Shown piece after piece: positions 1-12,199 of a stretch of DNA of 64,000 nt; the first letter of the stretch is position 1; every line of letters starts with the position of its first letter. The position numbers were made by a program, and so were the translations under genes. The stretch comes from Vandiemenella viatica. Its lineage: Eukaryota > Arthropoda > Insecta > Orthoptera > Morabidae. The notes under the pieces are model-generated. The model searched no databases. It saw only the letters and a list, made by a program, of their open reading frames with translations, and was not told where the DNA came from. The stretch lies in NCBI GenBank assembly GCA_031002005.1, contig JARYHS010008074.1:269143930-269207929 (forward strand), written 5' to 3'.

Positions 1-430
1 TATATGATCGTTCACAGTTGACTGCACACTGGGAAGCGGAAGCTGCTCACCTGCTAGTACCGTTGTTGGTTTTGGCTGCTGGTTGTCTGCTGCCAACTCC
101 ATTCTGATGGTTTCTGTTTCTTCTTGCTCACTGCGTCCCTCTTGTCTCATCTTGTTCAGAGAGGAGTCGAAGTTTGCAGATGTTTCTGTTGATGGTGGAG
201 AGCGATTGGTTTGTAGATCTTCCGTTAATGTAGACGATGGTAGTGGTGGAAAGTGATCCTGGTACTGAAGTAGGGGGGGGGGGAGTGCTGGTCTGATATG
301 TTGAACGTCTTACATTGCTGACTGAAGTTGTTGATCGGGGTTGAAGATGACTCACTGTCGTAGCACGTTTGTAGAGCTGTTGCTATTGATTGGCCTGTAT
401 CGTAAAACTGAGACCCTTCCATTGTTATAG
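1..430 (-). other. Unidentified minus-strand open stretch left of the LINE
   Basis: Reading the minus strand gives overlapping open frames. One begins MEGSQFYDTGQSIATALQ near 422 and another runs through the Ser/Thr/Pro-rich part around 128-300. They are joined only by crossing frames near a run of nine or more G at 271-280, which may be a frameshift. The sequence ends where the plus-strand LINE coding similarity begins (about 460). I do not recognise the product; a retroelement gag-like protein or a chance open frame are both possible. Confidence 0.2.
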
Positions 431-479
431 ACTTTAACTACGGCGAAGACAAAGTTGTTTTGTCTGCCGCAAGCAAAGT

Positions 480-1270
480 TAAACTAACGCACACACTTGC
501 AGAATTGAGGAAATTTGTTCACTGCTCTGAGCCTACGAGGAAGTTACCGGTTCGGCGACTCAATGCGAACTGGGTACCCGCTCAATACCCAAGCGTGCCA
601 GCAGGACAACCACCTATCGCAGGGAATACCGCAAGGGGCTATACTCAGCCCAATTCTGTTTACTATCTACATATCGGACCTAGAGATCATATTCAGCCCC
701 ACAATAAAGGTGTTGATATTCGCAGACGATGTATGCATCTACACATCATCTCCATCACAAGGGTTAAATTTTTGGAGACTGAACGACGCTGCTATGAAAC
801 TAAACGAATGGACTCATCGTAAGGGCCTAACGATCTCACCATCGAAATCGTCAGTTGTCGTTTTCTCGCGGAAATAGAACATTTATCGAGGGACGCAGAT
901 ACATCTGGGCCCTTATACCTTTCCTATTAGAACAGAGATCAGACACCTGGGACTCCAACTGGATAGTAAATTGACATGGAAGGGGCACATTGACTACATA
1001 TCAGCTAAAATATAACGCTACTTAAATACAATGCGATCTGTTACTCGTGTATGGTGGGGAGATGATCCTGCTATCTTGCTTACCTTGTATAGAACACTAA
1101 TCCGCCCCATCCTGGATTACGGTAGCTCATGCTATGGGAAAGCCCCAAGGTACATCCTCCGCAAATTGGACACAGTGCAGTACCGGGCCATCAGATTGTG
1201 CTTCGGAGCGATGAAATCTACACCCACAAACGCCCTATTAGTCGAGGCGAAAGAAATGCCCCTGGAATAG
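480..1270 (+). pseudogene. Reverse transcriptase part of the I-clade LINE
   Basis: The frame from 515 reads GIPQGAILSPILF followed by FADDVCIYTSS, the fingers/palm motifs of non-LTR reverse transcriptase including the catalytic Asp pair. After a stop at 877 the reading continues in another frame, with TEIRHLGLQLDSKLTWKGHI around 930-980, and then LTLYRTLIRPILDYG to the end at 1270. This is the thumb and connection region of I/jockey-type enzymes. At least one frameshift (around 880-900) and a stop at about 1013 break it. The enzyme would copy its own mRNA at a nicked target; this copy cannot. Confidence 0.85.
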
Positions 1271-2344
1271 GCTATTTGACAGTATTAAAAAAATATTATA
1301 TATTGAACTCATTCTCGTAGATTAATGCTTCAGGATGTTAATTTTTTCAATTTTGAAAATAAAAGCGGATTATTTTTAATAAAAAAGTGAAATAAAAATT
1401 ATACTTTTCTTACCTCTGGTCACGTGACATAAAACGCTCTAGGATAGGTGGTCGCTTGAGTGACGTCACACGTCTGTAAACGCTTTGGCTGGGAAAGGAG
1501 CGTTTCCTATTATCCAAGTTTTCAACTGTTTTTATTGTTTGTTGCTGGTCATTTCTTGTTATTAATGAAATTTCATTTTGAATACAAAATCGAGAACAAT
1601 TTGTAAAAGCCTACAGCGGAAAAATATCGAAAATAGACGCCTTATTTGTGGGGCTAGCTATAGAAAAAACCCCTGACTTTTATTCTGCTGAGCTTAAAAA
1701 TGTAACAGCTTCAATTTTAGACTCATTTATATTTAAATTGAAAGTTAGAGATTGATTGCTGTGCGTTAGCAAACCATACGTCGAAAAATTCTGTACGCTA
1801 AATTTGTGCAGTGAAAATAAAGAAAAGTTGTATGGGTGTCGCAAATATGCGCAAACAAATGAAGGTATTTCTTGTAGTTAATAAGCAGCTCTTTCAAATA
1901 AATATGGCAAGAGATCGATATAATGTGGTATAATTAACTAAAATGCAACATGAAATTGGGTCAGTAGTTTTTTTTTTTAAATTAAAAATAATCTCGTTCT
2001 GTTTTAATGATGATAATGTATCACGGAAAAAGCATGCGTAAGCTTACCTTGAGGATCGCCAAAAGCAACAGAAACACACAAGTCACTACTAACACATAGA
2101 AACACAGCGTAATCATCGACCAAGCTCAGTCAAATGGCCCAGCCGACTGGCGCGCTTGATCGGTGGATCACATGAAACCCATTGTTCGAACTATATTTTC
2201 TATTGTTAGGAGTGAATTCGTGGAAAATAAACCTTAGTTCCGAGTAATAAGGTTTATCTACTTTGAATGTAAATAACTATTTTGCCTGCGTAGACTATTA
2301 TCAAAAATGACTTTCGTCCCTCTAGATTTAGAAAATATCACAGT

Positions 2345-2402
2345 GTGCGGCGTCCTTCCGGATGCGAGGCCAGAGCGTTAACCGCTCACTCGCCACGCTC
2401 GG
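2345..2402 (-). repeat. SINE head fragment (tRNA-derived)
   Basis: Inside the long-TIR element, the stretch reading CGTCCTTCCGGATGCGAGG and CCAGAGCGTTAACC matches the tRNA-like head of the SINE family found repeatedly in this window (compare 54480-54530). Only the head remains; body and tail are not visible. Confidence 0.55.
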
Positions 2403-3344
2403 AACAACTGGATGTTGTGGGCCATTTTTCTTAATTGAAGATTCAGGCTTATAGATAAATGATATTTTTTTGTCAATAAAACTGAATATGTTTGTTTATT
2501 CATTTACCTACCTCGTTTCACTTCATCCCACACGAAGAAACTGTGAAGTGTTTGCTATTAACATAAAGAGAAGCAATTAAGAAGTAGTGTCCTGATAACT
2601 GTGTGATTGAAGAGTGGTAATGGAATTCAGAACGTCCTACATTCGAACCTTGGTTGGGATAATATTTTTTCCGTTTTTGTTTGCTGTTTTTTGCACTACT
2701 GTGTTTTTATTCGAAGAATTCATAACAGTTGCTAAGCGTCATACAAGCGTTTGAAACAAATTGCTGCCATACATGAAAACTTTTAATTTTTAAACTTTCC
2801 AGAGAGAAAACATCATGCAAAAAATACTGGTGCACGGCGGCGAATAATGGAATTTATTTTAGAAGTGACATCACTTGTAGAAATCTTGCAACAGTTCCGG
2901 AAATCTTTACGTCGTTTACGTTGGAATTTTTACCTGACGATACAACTGAGGTTACCTTCCTGACATAACTGCGTCTATTAAGCGGTATTTACTTTTAATA
3001 TGCAAGTAATGTATTTTATTAAAAAAAAAAAAAAGTTGCTTATGGTATGCAAGTAACGTCCAATTTTCTTTTTGAAATCTTCTTTGGTTGTTTCAAACGG
3101 TTGTAATTCGCTTGTTATCCAAAAAGTTGTGAAGCCTTCAGAAAAAAAAAAGAAAAATTAAATTGATGTTTTGGTGATGTATGTGCGATGCAACTAGTAT
3201 CCAAAGAAAATGACAAAAGAAAACAAATTGAACATATTCCGAAGCTACGATCGAACCTTAGGACCCTAACCCTAATAATTCTCGCCTTAAACAACGTATT
3301 ACATTTAACTCTACGAAATCGCGGTGTAAATGAGCTTCACAGAA

Positions 3345-3440
3345 AATCGTAAGTGGGTGCAGGATAGGGGGAAGTTGGGTGTGTAGGGAAATTGCCACGG
3401 GAGTGTGTGCTCCAATCCAATTAAATTAAAATTTAAAATT
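3345..3440 (+). repeat. 3' end fragment of the CR1-type LINE
   Basis: The sequence around GTGTAGGGAAATTGCC, followed by GGGAGTGTGTGCTCCAAT and an AATTAAATTAAAA tail, matches the 3' terminus of the LINE at 20210-20310 and the antisense copy at 31870-32010. It is a 5'-truncated insertion within the long-TIR element, so it arrived after or with that element. Confidence 0.65.
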
Positions 3441-3945
3441 AATTAGTTTTAATAATATGACGTTAGAAAAGGCATCAGCTGTTTGGAGCATTGGTTGAAG
3501 TGACTTTGTTGCAATATCAAATTGAAGTTGTTACATTTTTAAGCTCCACAGAATAAAACTCAGTGGTTGTTTCACAAATAAGGCGTCTACTTTCAATATT
3601 TTTCCGCTGTAGGCTTTTACAAATTGTTTTCGATTTTATATTCAAAACGAACTTTCATTAATAACAAGAAGTAACCAGCAACAAACAATAAAAATAATTG
3701 AAAACTTGGGTAATAGGAAACGTTCTATTCACTGTGGCAGCGTTTACAGACGCGTGACGTCACGACTGCCAATGCACGCGCCAGGCAGCGAAGGAGCGTT
3801 TTGGCGGGCTTTTAAATTCTTTAAATTTTAACTTTGAATTTTACGCAAAATAATGCACTGCCGTCTAAAAATCTCTTCACTCGGTGAATAACGTGTACCA
3901 ATAAACAATTTAAAACCATTTTCAAGAAGCAGTCAAATACCCAAT

Positions 3946-5152
3946 TTACGTCGACGATTACTGTCTAGCGTGTTTCTAACCAGGCGTGCTACCATTTCTA
4001 ATCACCCGGTGATCCAGAAGGTTTGCGAATACACAGCAACGAATAACAGGAGAGATACTGCTCTCGGCCCCAGAACTCCCTTGATGGCTCTCAGCTACAT
4101 CCAAATAAAACACGTGATTCCGTTAGTAATCCAAGATACGATGCTACCTCTCTTCTCATATCAGTACGATATTCTTAGATACAAGCCCAATATATTTTAC
4201 TTACCAAACTGGATTACAAAGAGTAACAAGGCAAGCAGCAAGATAGAGAGTTTTCTGGCCTTAACGTGGTCGGAACACGTACAAATCTATACTGACGGCT
4301 CGAAAACAACAAATGGGGTTGGCGGTTGGCTATGCTTTCTTCTGCCCACTCACCCAAGAGTCTCAGAAAGTTCGCCTGCCACCAGAGACCACAGTATATA
4401 CCGCAGAAGCCATGGCAATTAGAGAGGCCATGAAATATGGCTTGGAACGCTTCAATAAAATACTGATATTATCAGACGCGAAAAGCGTTGCTCAGAAGCT
4501 GGAAAATATGAAAAGAATCAACGGAATGAACAAGATCTTATTCGACAAACTAAATTTTATGTACTCAGCTACCGTTGAGGGAAAGGAAGCGCACTTACTA
4601 TGGATCAAGGGACACACGGCGATACAGCATAACGAAAAGGTAGATCAACTGGCCAAGGAAAGTACTACGGACGGAGAGCAACAATATACCCGGCTGCCGC
4701 ACGCCGACTTTATAACAATCATTAGGAAAGAGGTTTTCCACAAATGGTCAGAATTATGGACGTCAACACAAACAATCAAAGGAAAGTATTATTCATCAAT
4801 CCCACCCCATATACCTTCTAAGCCATGGTTTGAAGACTCTAAATTGGGCAAAAGATTCAAAACATCCATAATACGCATGCGACTTGGACACGGTTGCTAC
4901 CCAAAACACCTTCATAAAATCGGCGTCATACGGTCACCTTTTTGCCAGGCAGATAAAGAAGAAATAGCAGATCTCAATCATATCATACTAGCATGCACCC
5001 TCTATCGGACCCTACAAAACAAATTATACAACAGCCTGGTCAAGCTGAAAATCCCACTTCCAACATCGGTAGATATCCTGTTGAGAGAGGGAAGACTCGA
5101 TGTGTACGGAGCGATAGCTCGTTATTTAAGAGAGGCAGATATCTCACTTTAA
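3946..5152 (+). pseudogene. RNase H and C-terminal region of the I-clade LINE
   Basis: The frame opened upstream of 3970 runs into YTDGSKTTNGVGGW (RNase H motif with the first catalytic Asp) and then shifts frame near 4320. The second frame, 4313-5152, continues the RNase H fold with VYTAEAMAIREAM (Glu) and ILILSDAKSV (Asp), then LLWIKGHTAIQHNEKVDQLA (His and Asp). It ends with a Cys-containing tail (GHGCYPKHLHKIGV, CQADKEEIADLNHIILAC). One frameshift in a G-rich stretch is enough to rejoin the two frames, so this portion is relatively well kept. RNase H removes the RNA strand during target-primed reverse transcription. Confidence 0.85.
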
Positions 5153-5189
5153 ACCAAAGCATTTATAAAAATAATAGATTTTTATTGAA

Positions 5190-5250
5190 GTGTATGTGTG
5201 TATGTATATGTATGGGTATATGTGTGTATATATGTAAGTATGTATGTGTG

Positions 5251-5311
<61 letters not shown>

Positions 5312-5325
5312 ATTATTATTATTCT
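5190..5325 (+). repeat. Microsatellite (TG/TA)n, (TA)n then (TTA)n
   Basis: A TATG-rich stretch from about 5190 passes into about 24 TA units (5256-5306) and then several TTA units. It sits in the 3' UTR of the I-clade LINE. Its length is likely polymorphic. Confidence 0.95.
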
Positions 5326-5709
5326 CAATTTACTTACAATTGTACTAAATGTAACCATGGATACTGTACATTAGCTGTTAAGAAATTATCATAAAAGCCA
5401 AGTGTTATTATATTAAATTTTATTGTGCACACCAAGTACAACTCGGGCTTCAACCAGAATGTTATTCTTTAGGATTTACAAATTATATTGGGTAAGAAAC
5501 GTTATGGAATTATAATTGTCATCTCATTGTACTAATATTGTATAACTGATTAATTTTATAAGCCATGTGAAATAAGGCTTGATTACATTCATTTAAAAAG
5601 TCAAACAGCAAATGTAAACACTAATGTAATTATTAAAGCTGGCCGTATGGTCGATAGACCGAATGCCATGATAAATAAATAAATAATAATACCCAAGCGT
5701 TAATCGTTA

Positions 5710-6480
5710 CTGGCTCTCTCGTAAACGTCCGCACCGTCCTTCGATTGTCGTTGGTAAAAGCATTTCACTTGGTTAGCATGCATTGTAGAAAGTTTTTTGC
5801 CTTTCCCTCGTACAATTCCGTCTGTTTCAGCTTAGCTGTATAACTTTCGTAATTGTAAGTGTGTATCTCTGGTCTTCACCGCAGAACTGGTAGATTCACT
5901 TCCCTTCAGTAAAACAATAAATGTGGCGAGTATCGCGAAGTGTATGGAATGTACTATTGTATATGAACATTGCATACTTAAGCTAGTTCTCATGTGTCTC
6001 GTCAAAAAAATGCCATAAATACTCTATGATCGATCAATTGATTTGTTTTTTCCAATGCATCATTTGATTCCGGTCGACAGTAATTGATACACATTACTCA
6101 GAACTTTACTTGTGAAGTTGGCACCATTATCAGATAAAAAAATGGTATTCCATATCACAAAATTCCACCAGCAACTTGTTCACTGTTTCTGCATCTTGCC
6201 ACACGAGGGGAATTGCCACTATGCATTTATTTAAGGTGTTCTAAAACGTCAAATTATACTTGTATTCTTGCGTATTTGTTATAAGAGGAGACTCTAAATC
6301 AACACACGTATTTGTTATCTTCATTGGCATTATGGTCTTTGGCTGTCTCCTTTTATTTAAATGGCTCTATTTACTTCTTTTAATGTATCTCGAGATATCT
6401 TTCTGCTTTCCTTGCCAGACTACTTGCTGTTTCACACTCTCATACGATCATGATATGCACTGACGACCAATGAACTGAGT
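5710..6480 (-). pseudogene. Gypsy integrase
   Basis: Minus-strand reading across frames gives ITNTCVDLESPL, then NKCIVAIPLVWQDAETVNKL, and next SDNGANFTSKVLSNVYQLL near 6080-6160. The last matches the 'TDNGTNF' segment of Gypsy integrases carrying the second catalytic Asp. The first catalytic Asp region is less clear. Downstream (5720-5900) the tail SSAVKTRDTHLQLRKLYS resembles the segment after the core. Multiple stops; inactive. Confidence 0.7.
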
Positions 6481-6869
6481 ATTAAGTGTTTTGTACATTA
6501 TGTTCTTCTTTTCCTTATTAGAAATCACTGGTACAACGGATCTCTCTGTTGTGTCCCTATTATGTCCGTCTCCAATACCTTCGGCGTCACATCTTCCTAA
6601 CCGTGGTATCCCATTGCTTCTGTCTTTCCGATTGTTGACAAGGCTTCTGCCACGTGGTTCTTCATCCTTCTATATTACTGAATTGTATAATAATACGGCT
6701 CCAATCACAATTTAAACTTCATTAATCGATATGACGGATATTAATGGGTCACAATCACTACAATTAAGGACTCTCCGGTTTATTCAATGTTCTGGACGCG
6801 TTTGTTATCGGAAAATCCCCTTCTTTCCCTGTTTGGCTAAAAACTGCCCCCACGACTTTACTAATGGTG

Positions 6870-7620
6870 ACCGATGTCACGATAAAGCTTGGGTTAGTGT
6901 AAAAATGCACAAAAAGCGTCGTCCTCCGTCTTTTCCTAGAGACATGTTTTTCCTTCTGTAACCGCTCATCAAATGATTGGCGATTCTAATAAATCCTCGA
7001 ATAAATCTCCTGTCAGTCCCAGTAAACCTTGTAACTGTTTTAACTTGTTTTGAGTCCAGGTTCAATAGCTTACTCACCAAGATATGCCCTAGATGTGCTA
7101 CCTCGGGGTGGAAGAATTTAAATTTACGTGGTAGCAATCTCAGGTTGTTATCGAATACCTCACCGAGTATTTCTTTGTGCTCTTACACTATGGCATAGAT
7201 CACTATCATTTCATCGTTTAACACCACAATTTATACCAAATTCTGAATTGTCGCAGCCACGTCTGTTAAACCCATAGGTAAACATGTAAATTCAGAATGA
7301 TCTTTTGTATATTAAAAGCGGTTTTACTTCTGTCAGCGTCCGCTAATCTGATCTGATGGTACCCTCTGGCTAGTTCTAGGGTAGAAAAATACCACGCTTC
7401 CAAAATTTGTCAAGTATACCGCTGTTAGTGGTAGCGGGAATGTACTATTGATCGGCATCTTATTCAACTTTCTATAATCTATAACGATTCTCCACTTTTT
7501 CTTTCCATCTGGTCCTTACTACTTCTTTGGGATTATCAATAATGACGAACTCCAACCACTTCGGCTCGGTACGATTATATTTTTGCGATAATCTTTCAGT
7601 CTCTTTTCTCAGATCCTCCT
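6870..7620 (-). pseudogene. Gypsy reverse transcriptase
   Basis: The minus strand reads GPDGKKKWRIVIDYRKLNKM near 7450-7520, HSEFTCLPMGLTDVAATIQN near 7240-7300, VVLNDEMIVI at about 7200 and FKFFHPEVAHLGHILVSK near 7075-7130. These are the ordered motifs of Gypsy RT. The catalytic motif that is normally YLDD or FLDD reads VLND here, so the first Asp has been lost. Stops and shifts lie between the blocks. Confidence 0.8.
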
Positions 7621-8394
7621 GCTGGTGTTTTGAGGTTCTGTATTAATTATTTTTCCCACGGCTTCTAGTTTTATGTGAATCTCATGCTCCACTGTTTCAA
7701 ACTTGGCTACGCGTCTCCTTCCAAATGAAAATCTTCGGTATGACCCTCTGACAGCCTGATTCTTTAGTTTATTATATGCTCGCTTCTCAACCATTCCCGA
7801 ATCCATATTGTTCTCCCTCTTGTCCACACATACCTAATGTGAGAAACTATTGTCACTTTTATCTCTCTATTCTCCTCTTCATATTCTTCTGTCGTCACTC
7901 TCGGGTTTAATGTTACCTCTTGCTACATAAGTTCAGCACTGTAAACACATATGCTCAATTACACATCGTCCTAGCACTTCCGGTATCAAGACCCTTTCTT
8001 CCAAGCAACACTTTGGTATCATTGCAACTTTCTCCATTTGCACCCCTTCCACATCTATCTTTGCGACTTTTTCTTGCCCCAACACAAATTCTCCATAATT
8101 TCTTCTTCTGTGATACCTCCTGACTTCTTATTTGTCTCGCACTTTTCTCCTGTTTCTTCCTCACTCTTCATCTTAGTAGAGACACCTTGTTTCCGCACCA
8201 CGGTCTTCCAATTTCTTATAAATTTTTTTGTCATATAGGGCGTCCACTCCCTCGATACCACATGAATTTTTTGTGCCTCATAACCAATTTCTTTCCCTCT
8301 TTCAGCGTCACTACTGCCGTTCCTTACGCAGAAATTGCTCCACCAATGATTCCTTCAATAATATACCCATCGTCATTTTACATAGCTACATTCC

Positions 8395-8480
8395 CTCAAA
8401 TACTCCGATAATGTGAAGTAAATTGGAGCTTCAGAATCAAAAAGCAATTTAATAGGAAATCATTTTTACTATTACAGTCA
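8395..8480 (-). pseudogene. Gypsy aspartic protease fragment
   Basis: The minus strand near 8470-8400 reads IKLLFDSEAPIYFTLSEYL, which resembles the active-site segment of retroelement proteases (usually a D-T/S-G-A core). The Gly is Glu here. Position between gag and RT fits. Short and degraded, hence modest confidence. Confidence 0.45.
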
Positions 8481-8865
8481 CCCTCTCTTAACTGCTGCTC
8501 TCGAGTGCCTTGTTTCACTGCATTTAGTTTCCCGAATTTTCCATCTTTCTCCTCTGCACGCTCGTCTACTCCATCTATGGATACTCAATACACTCCTGTA
8601 GATGGTGTCTGCACCTCCTGCCCCTGCTGTATTGCATCGTTTTATATGCTTTGCAATGGCCGGTATAGTTTGATAAGTTGTAACATTTACATTTTGATGA
8701 TCGCTTCTCCAATGACCTCCCATTGTTTTATCGTTGATAGGCGCTAGCAACTTGGCCCACTGTTACAGTGCCGACTGTTTCTTTCGTACATCTTCGTGCC
8801 TTCTCTAGTCATCTTGATGTTACACCATGGCAGTGACTTCTCTCAGTTTGGACAACCCTCTAGAC

Positions 8866-11008
8866 CAGAGATGCCGAACTTTTATTGATCAATTTGACAT
8901 TTTTTCAAAAGAAATGTTGAATGAACTTGTGACCTGAAAACTTTATATTTCCAACCAGAATTAAACAATTGTTTATACTAAGCAATAATAAATTCAACAG
9001 TTTTGTATTTATTTAAATAGATGAAACTACTGAAAAATCTGTTTTTGCAAATTAGATGCCAAATAATTTAGGTTCATACTTTGTTACTGCATGGTCTAAA
9101 AATGGGTTACCATTGGTGGTCCAATAACGGGCTAGTTCTTGACAAGTGGACGCGAATATTTCAGCACTCCTGATCAACGACCATATGTTCAAGTTCCAGC
9201 GTCCAAAAAGTTTAGTCTATATGAGGTACCTCCAATCCCCACCATTGCAAAGAAAAAGCAATTTTGGTTGCAAGTGCGTCAAGACTTGCATCGTAACTAG
9301 ATATTCCTACGACGAATGATTGAAGAAAAATGTGGAGCGTACAGGCTTGAACAACTGTTAGATGATTTGAAAGTGTAATCAGATACCTCAAAAAAGAAAA
9401 ATAATCCACAATTGCCAAGCTAAACCGAAAAGCCCACTAGGTAAGCTCAGCGAAGAGTTGGACACGCAAGAAGACCATAGGGTCCCTCCTAATGATGACG
9501 ACAATGACGATGACGAGTTGGCGATTTCTCTGGGAGATAAACGTGGTGATAACAATGGAGCAGGCATTTTGTGTGATGTACTCTTTTCAGATGATTTCAG
9601 ATTCAAAGTGTGGATTCAGTTCTACAAGTGTGACGGTTGGACAGACATTGAATGTGCTGGAATGGAAAATGAAATATATTTGTAACATCTGCAAGTAAAA
9701 AATAAAGAGAGGGACATTTGCAAAATGTCAAGTCAATAAAGTTTTTGAACAAAATTTGATGTTCTTTACTTTATTAGGAGATAAATTTACATTTTTATAC
9801 AAGTAGCCCATATTTGGACCACCTCTCGAAAATCAGTCATTTGGATCATTAAAATTGCTTATTGACCTTTTGAACCCTCATATCAACTTCATAATTGTTT
9901 ATAGAAACAAGTGACATTAAAATTATCCATTTTGAGTGACCAGGTAAGTCAGTAGGACCAAAATAAAACTGGTAGCCCATATTTGGACCTTCTCCTCTAC
10001 TTTTGTCAGAATGCAAGCTGAAGTGAAGTAATCCGATAAATGTTTTCGAAGTGAATTTTTAATGTTAATGACTTCTGAAAATTACATTAGTGCTTTCGTA
10101 GACGGCATAAAAGGAGATGACATTTGTTGTTCTTTTACATTTGCCACCAGTTTTAGTATTCTATCTTTTATTGTGTTTCTGAATAAAGGAGGATCGTTGA
10201 TGCGCGGAATTATCTTATATTCATTTGCAAAACCTTAAAAAAGTGAAGGGGTTCATGTTAATCAGGCTTCCTTCAAAACTTCCCCTCGCTAAAAGGTTTA
10301 CCGTGCCGAGCAATAACATTTGCAGCCGAAAAACTTGCGGCACTAGTATGACAATCCTTGCTAATATACTTAATCATAGACGTCAATTATTGTTTATTTT
10401 TTTTCTATAATTGTGCTTTATTTTTGCTCTGGTTCGCTTTTTTTTTTTAGAGAGATTTATGATTTGTTTTATAGTACCGTTTTATAAATGATGTTCTACC
10501 TACCACTGTTCCAGAGCATAAAACACACACCGCTTCATCACCTTTATTAATCATAACAGATTTCTCAGTCCAACAAGGCTCTGTATTACACTTATCTTGC
10601 ACTTTTTAGGGGGGGTCAAACTAGTTGTGTTGAATAGATGTCAATATAACTCAAACAAACTTAAACAGCAGCTCTGTTAACGAAATTAGTTTAAAAACCA
10701 TTATGCGTAATTTGTAAAAGCAGTCAAGAGACGTCAACAAATCAAACAAATGAATATATTAGCTTTCCGCCGTTTACTCTGTCCGTTCGGTCAGAAATTC
10801 GCTCGAAATCTATCTCCTTTGCGCAATATGTAGTCGTTTCAGCGCAGGTAATTTCGTTCACGATGAACTTTGTTACTATGATCTTAAATTATGTAGACGA
10901 AAACGTAAATTACTTATATCAGTTATCTACCTACTTAATTAATACCGTGCACAAATTATTTCGTTGCGTGCCATTAAAGGCACGCGTGCCATTGGTTCGC
11001 CGTCCCTG
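8866..11008. mobile_element. hAT transposon inserted in the Gypsy element
   Basis: The left end CAGAGATGCCGAAC and the right end, in reverse CAGGGACGGCGAAC, are hAT-type terminal inverted repeats. They are flanked by CTCTAGAC (8858-8865) and TTCTAGAC (11009-11016), an 8-bp target duplication with one mismatch. Length is 2143 bp. The interior has a plus-strand open stretch around 9140-9700 (PASKKFSLYEVPP, KKKQFWLQVRQDL) that I cannot assign and no recognisable hAT transposase. The phrase TAGCCCATATTTGGACC occurs twice, near 9805 and 9973. Confidence 0.85.
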
Positions 11009-11099
11009 TTCTAGACTGTCACGCATCATGCCCCCTTTTCCAACTGCCTCTGTACCGCTATGATTTCCCCACCAGCGACACTTCTCTGCTTGTCTTGCA

Positions 11100-12160
11100 C
11101 TATGGTCTGACCACCCGCGTAAGTGAAATTTTGGTGCTCCAACATTTTTGGTATTCCTCCATCCAGCTCCGTACCGATAACGATTCCTTCCTTCAGAGCT
11201 CTATTTCACATGCTGTCTTCGGGAGCCCTTATGATACACCCGTTTTTCTCTTCCTGACATAATTACCTCATCTTCTGCCAACGCAACCTCTCATGCCTCA
11301 GGTAATGTAAGCTGACTGCTTCTCACCCTCAGTAATGGTGCAATGTTCTAATTTTTTCGTCCTCTAAGCCTTGAACAAACGCAAAGTGAGGAAATATATA
11401 AATTAGTTTGAAAGCCACTATGAACTAACTTCCTTGCATCATCCCCTTTGTGAATTCCCGAAACTTGTGTAAAATTCCGTCTAATCTACTTCCCCATTCT
11501 GCTACCTATTCACTTCTCCCTTGCCCACGTGCATAGTGATCAAACGTCCGATTCGGTCTGTAATTTTCAATCAGCATTGACAGTACATCTGTCCACTCGT
11601 TTACGTTCTTGCAGACCAACATCTTCTTTCTGACTCTTCCCCTTATTCATGTTTTTACAAATTTTTGCAATATTTCATGGTCTTCCTAAAATCCCAGACT
11701 AAACGTTGTATTGCAAGTGTCGATAAATTCCTCCAAGAATCTCCTCTCCGCACAAAATAAATAAAAAAAAGGATAAATAAATTTAAAAAATCTGGAATTA
11801 ATTTTAAAGCTTCCAACCAATTTACTAGTGATATTTCCGTGCTCCTGCCTTCAGTGGCTTCACTTTTACCGTTAGAAGTAGGCATAACAGCAATTGCGCT
11901 TCTCTACTGTTTTCCTAAACAGGCCCGTCTTTACTACCTTTTGCTACGTCTTTCGTAAAGTTTCTGCCTTCCATTGTGCTGAAAAATAGCCCTCAAAGCC
12001 GTCAACCTCTCTTGCTGACACTATGTACTGCGTCCTCTTCTCCGATGTCACCAATCGTCAACTCTTCTGACTGCTTACTACTGCTTCCATCTCGTTCTGT
12101 CTTGCTGACTGTCTTTCTGTAACACTGATTTGCTCTGGTGTTGTTTCTAAATATTTTCCT
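11100..12160 (-). pseudogene. Gypsy gag remnant
   Basis: The minus-strand frame 11885-11655 starts MPTSNGKSEATEGRS and continues ALKLIPDFLNLF. Further along, frames around 11500-11340 give EWGSRLDGILHKF and FAFVQGLEDEKIRTL, matching the 'F..GL....R' region of Gypsy gag. A Cys/Trp-containing stretch next to the hAT insertion (about 11060-11080) may be the remains of a zinc knuckle. Gag forms the particle that packages the RNA; this one is interrupted by several stops. Confidence 0.6.
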
Positions 12161-12199
12161 TCGCTCTTCTCATTCTATTTATTTCTCGCTTACTAATTT

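Larger units (their letters stand above)
1271..3943. mobile_element. DNA element with ~430-bp inverted repeats inserted in the LINE
   Basis: The left end GGCTATTTGAC (1271) and the right end, read in reverse as GGGTATTTGAC (from 3943), are the start of long imperfect inverted repeats. The best-matching parts are 1440-1700 on the left and 3520-3790 on the right, sharing GTGACGTCAC, CGTTTCCTATTA and AAAAGCCTACAGCGG. The LINE reading resumes directly outside the ends, which fixes the boundaries to within a few bases. A short AAT-type duplication is possible but not certain. No transposase is readable in the 1.8-kb interior, so it is non-autonomous. The superfamily is unassigned. Confidence 0.8.
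440..5695 (+). mobile_element. I-clade non-LTR retrotransposon, 5'-truncated, split by a DNA element
   Basis: The plus strand carries a reverse transcriptase, then after an interruption (1271-3943) a connection region, RNase H, a C-terminal cysteine-rich region and a 3' UTR ending in a (TAAA/TAA)n-type tail at 5665-5692. RT followed by RNase H in one ORF is the hallmark of the I clade. The coding sequence joins sensibly across the interruption: it reads ...EAKEMPLE before and LRRRLLSSVF after, which fits the usual PLELRR transition of this family. The 5' end (endonuclease and ORF1) is missing. Several frameshifts and stops make it a dead copy. The 3' UTR contains a (TA)n microsatellite. Confidence 0.85.

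Noticed and set aside
8055..8261. Lys/Arg-rich minus frames at 7950-8260 as separate small genes
   Set aside because: They lie between protease and RT of the Gypsy element on the same strand and are best read as parts of its pol region.
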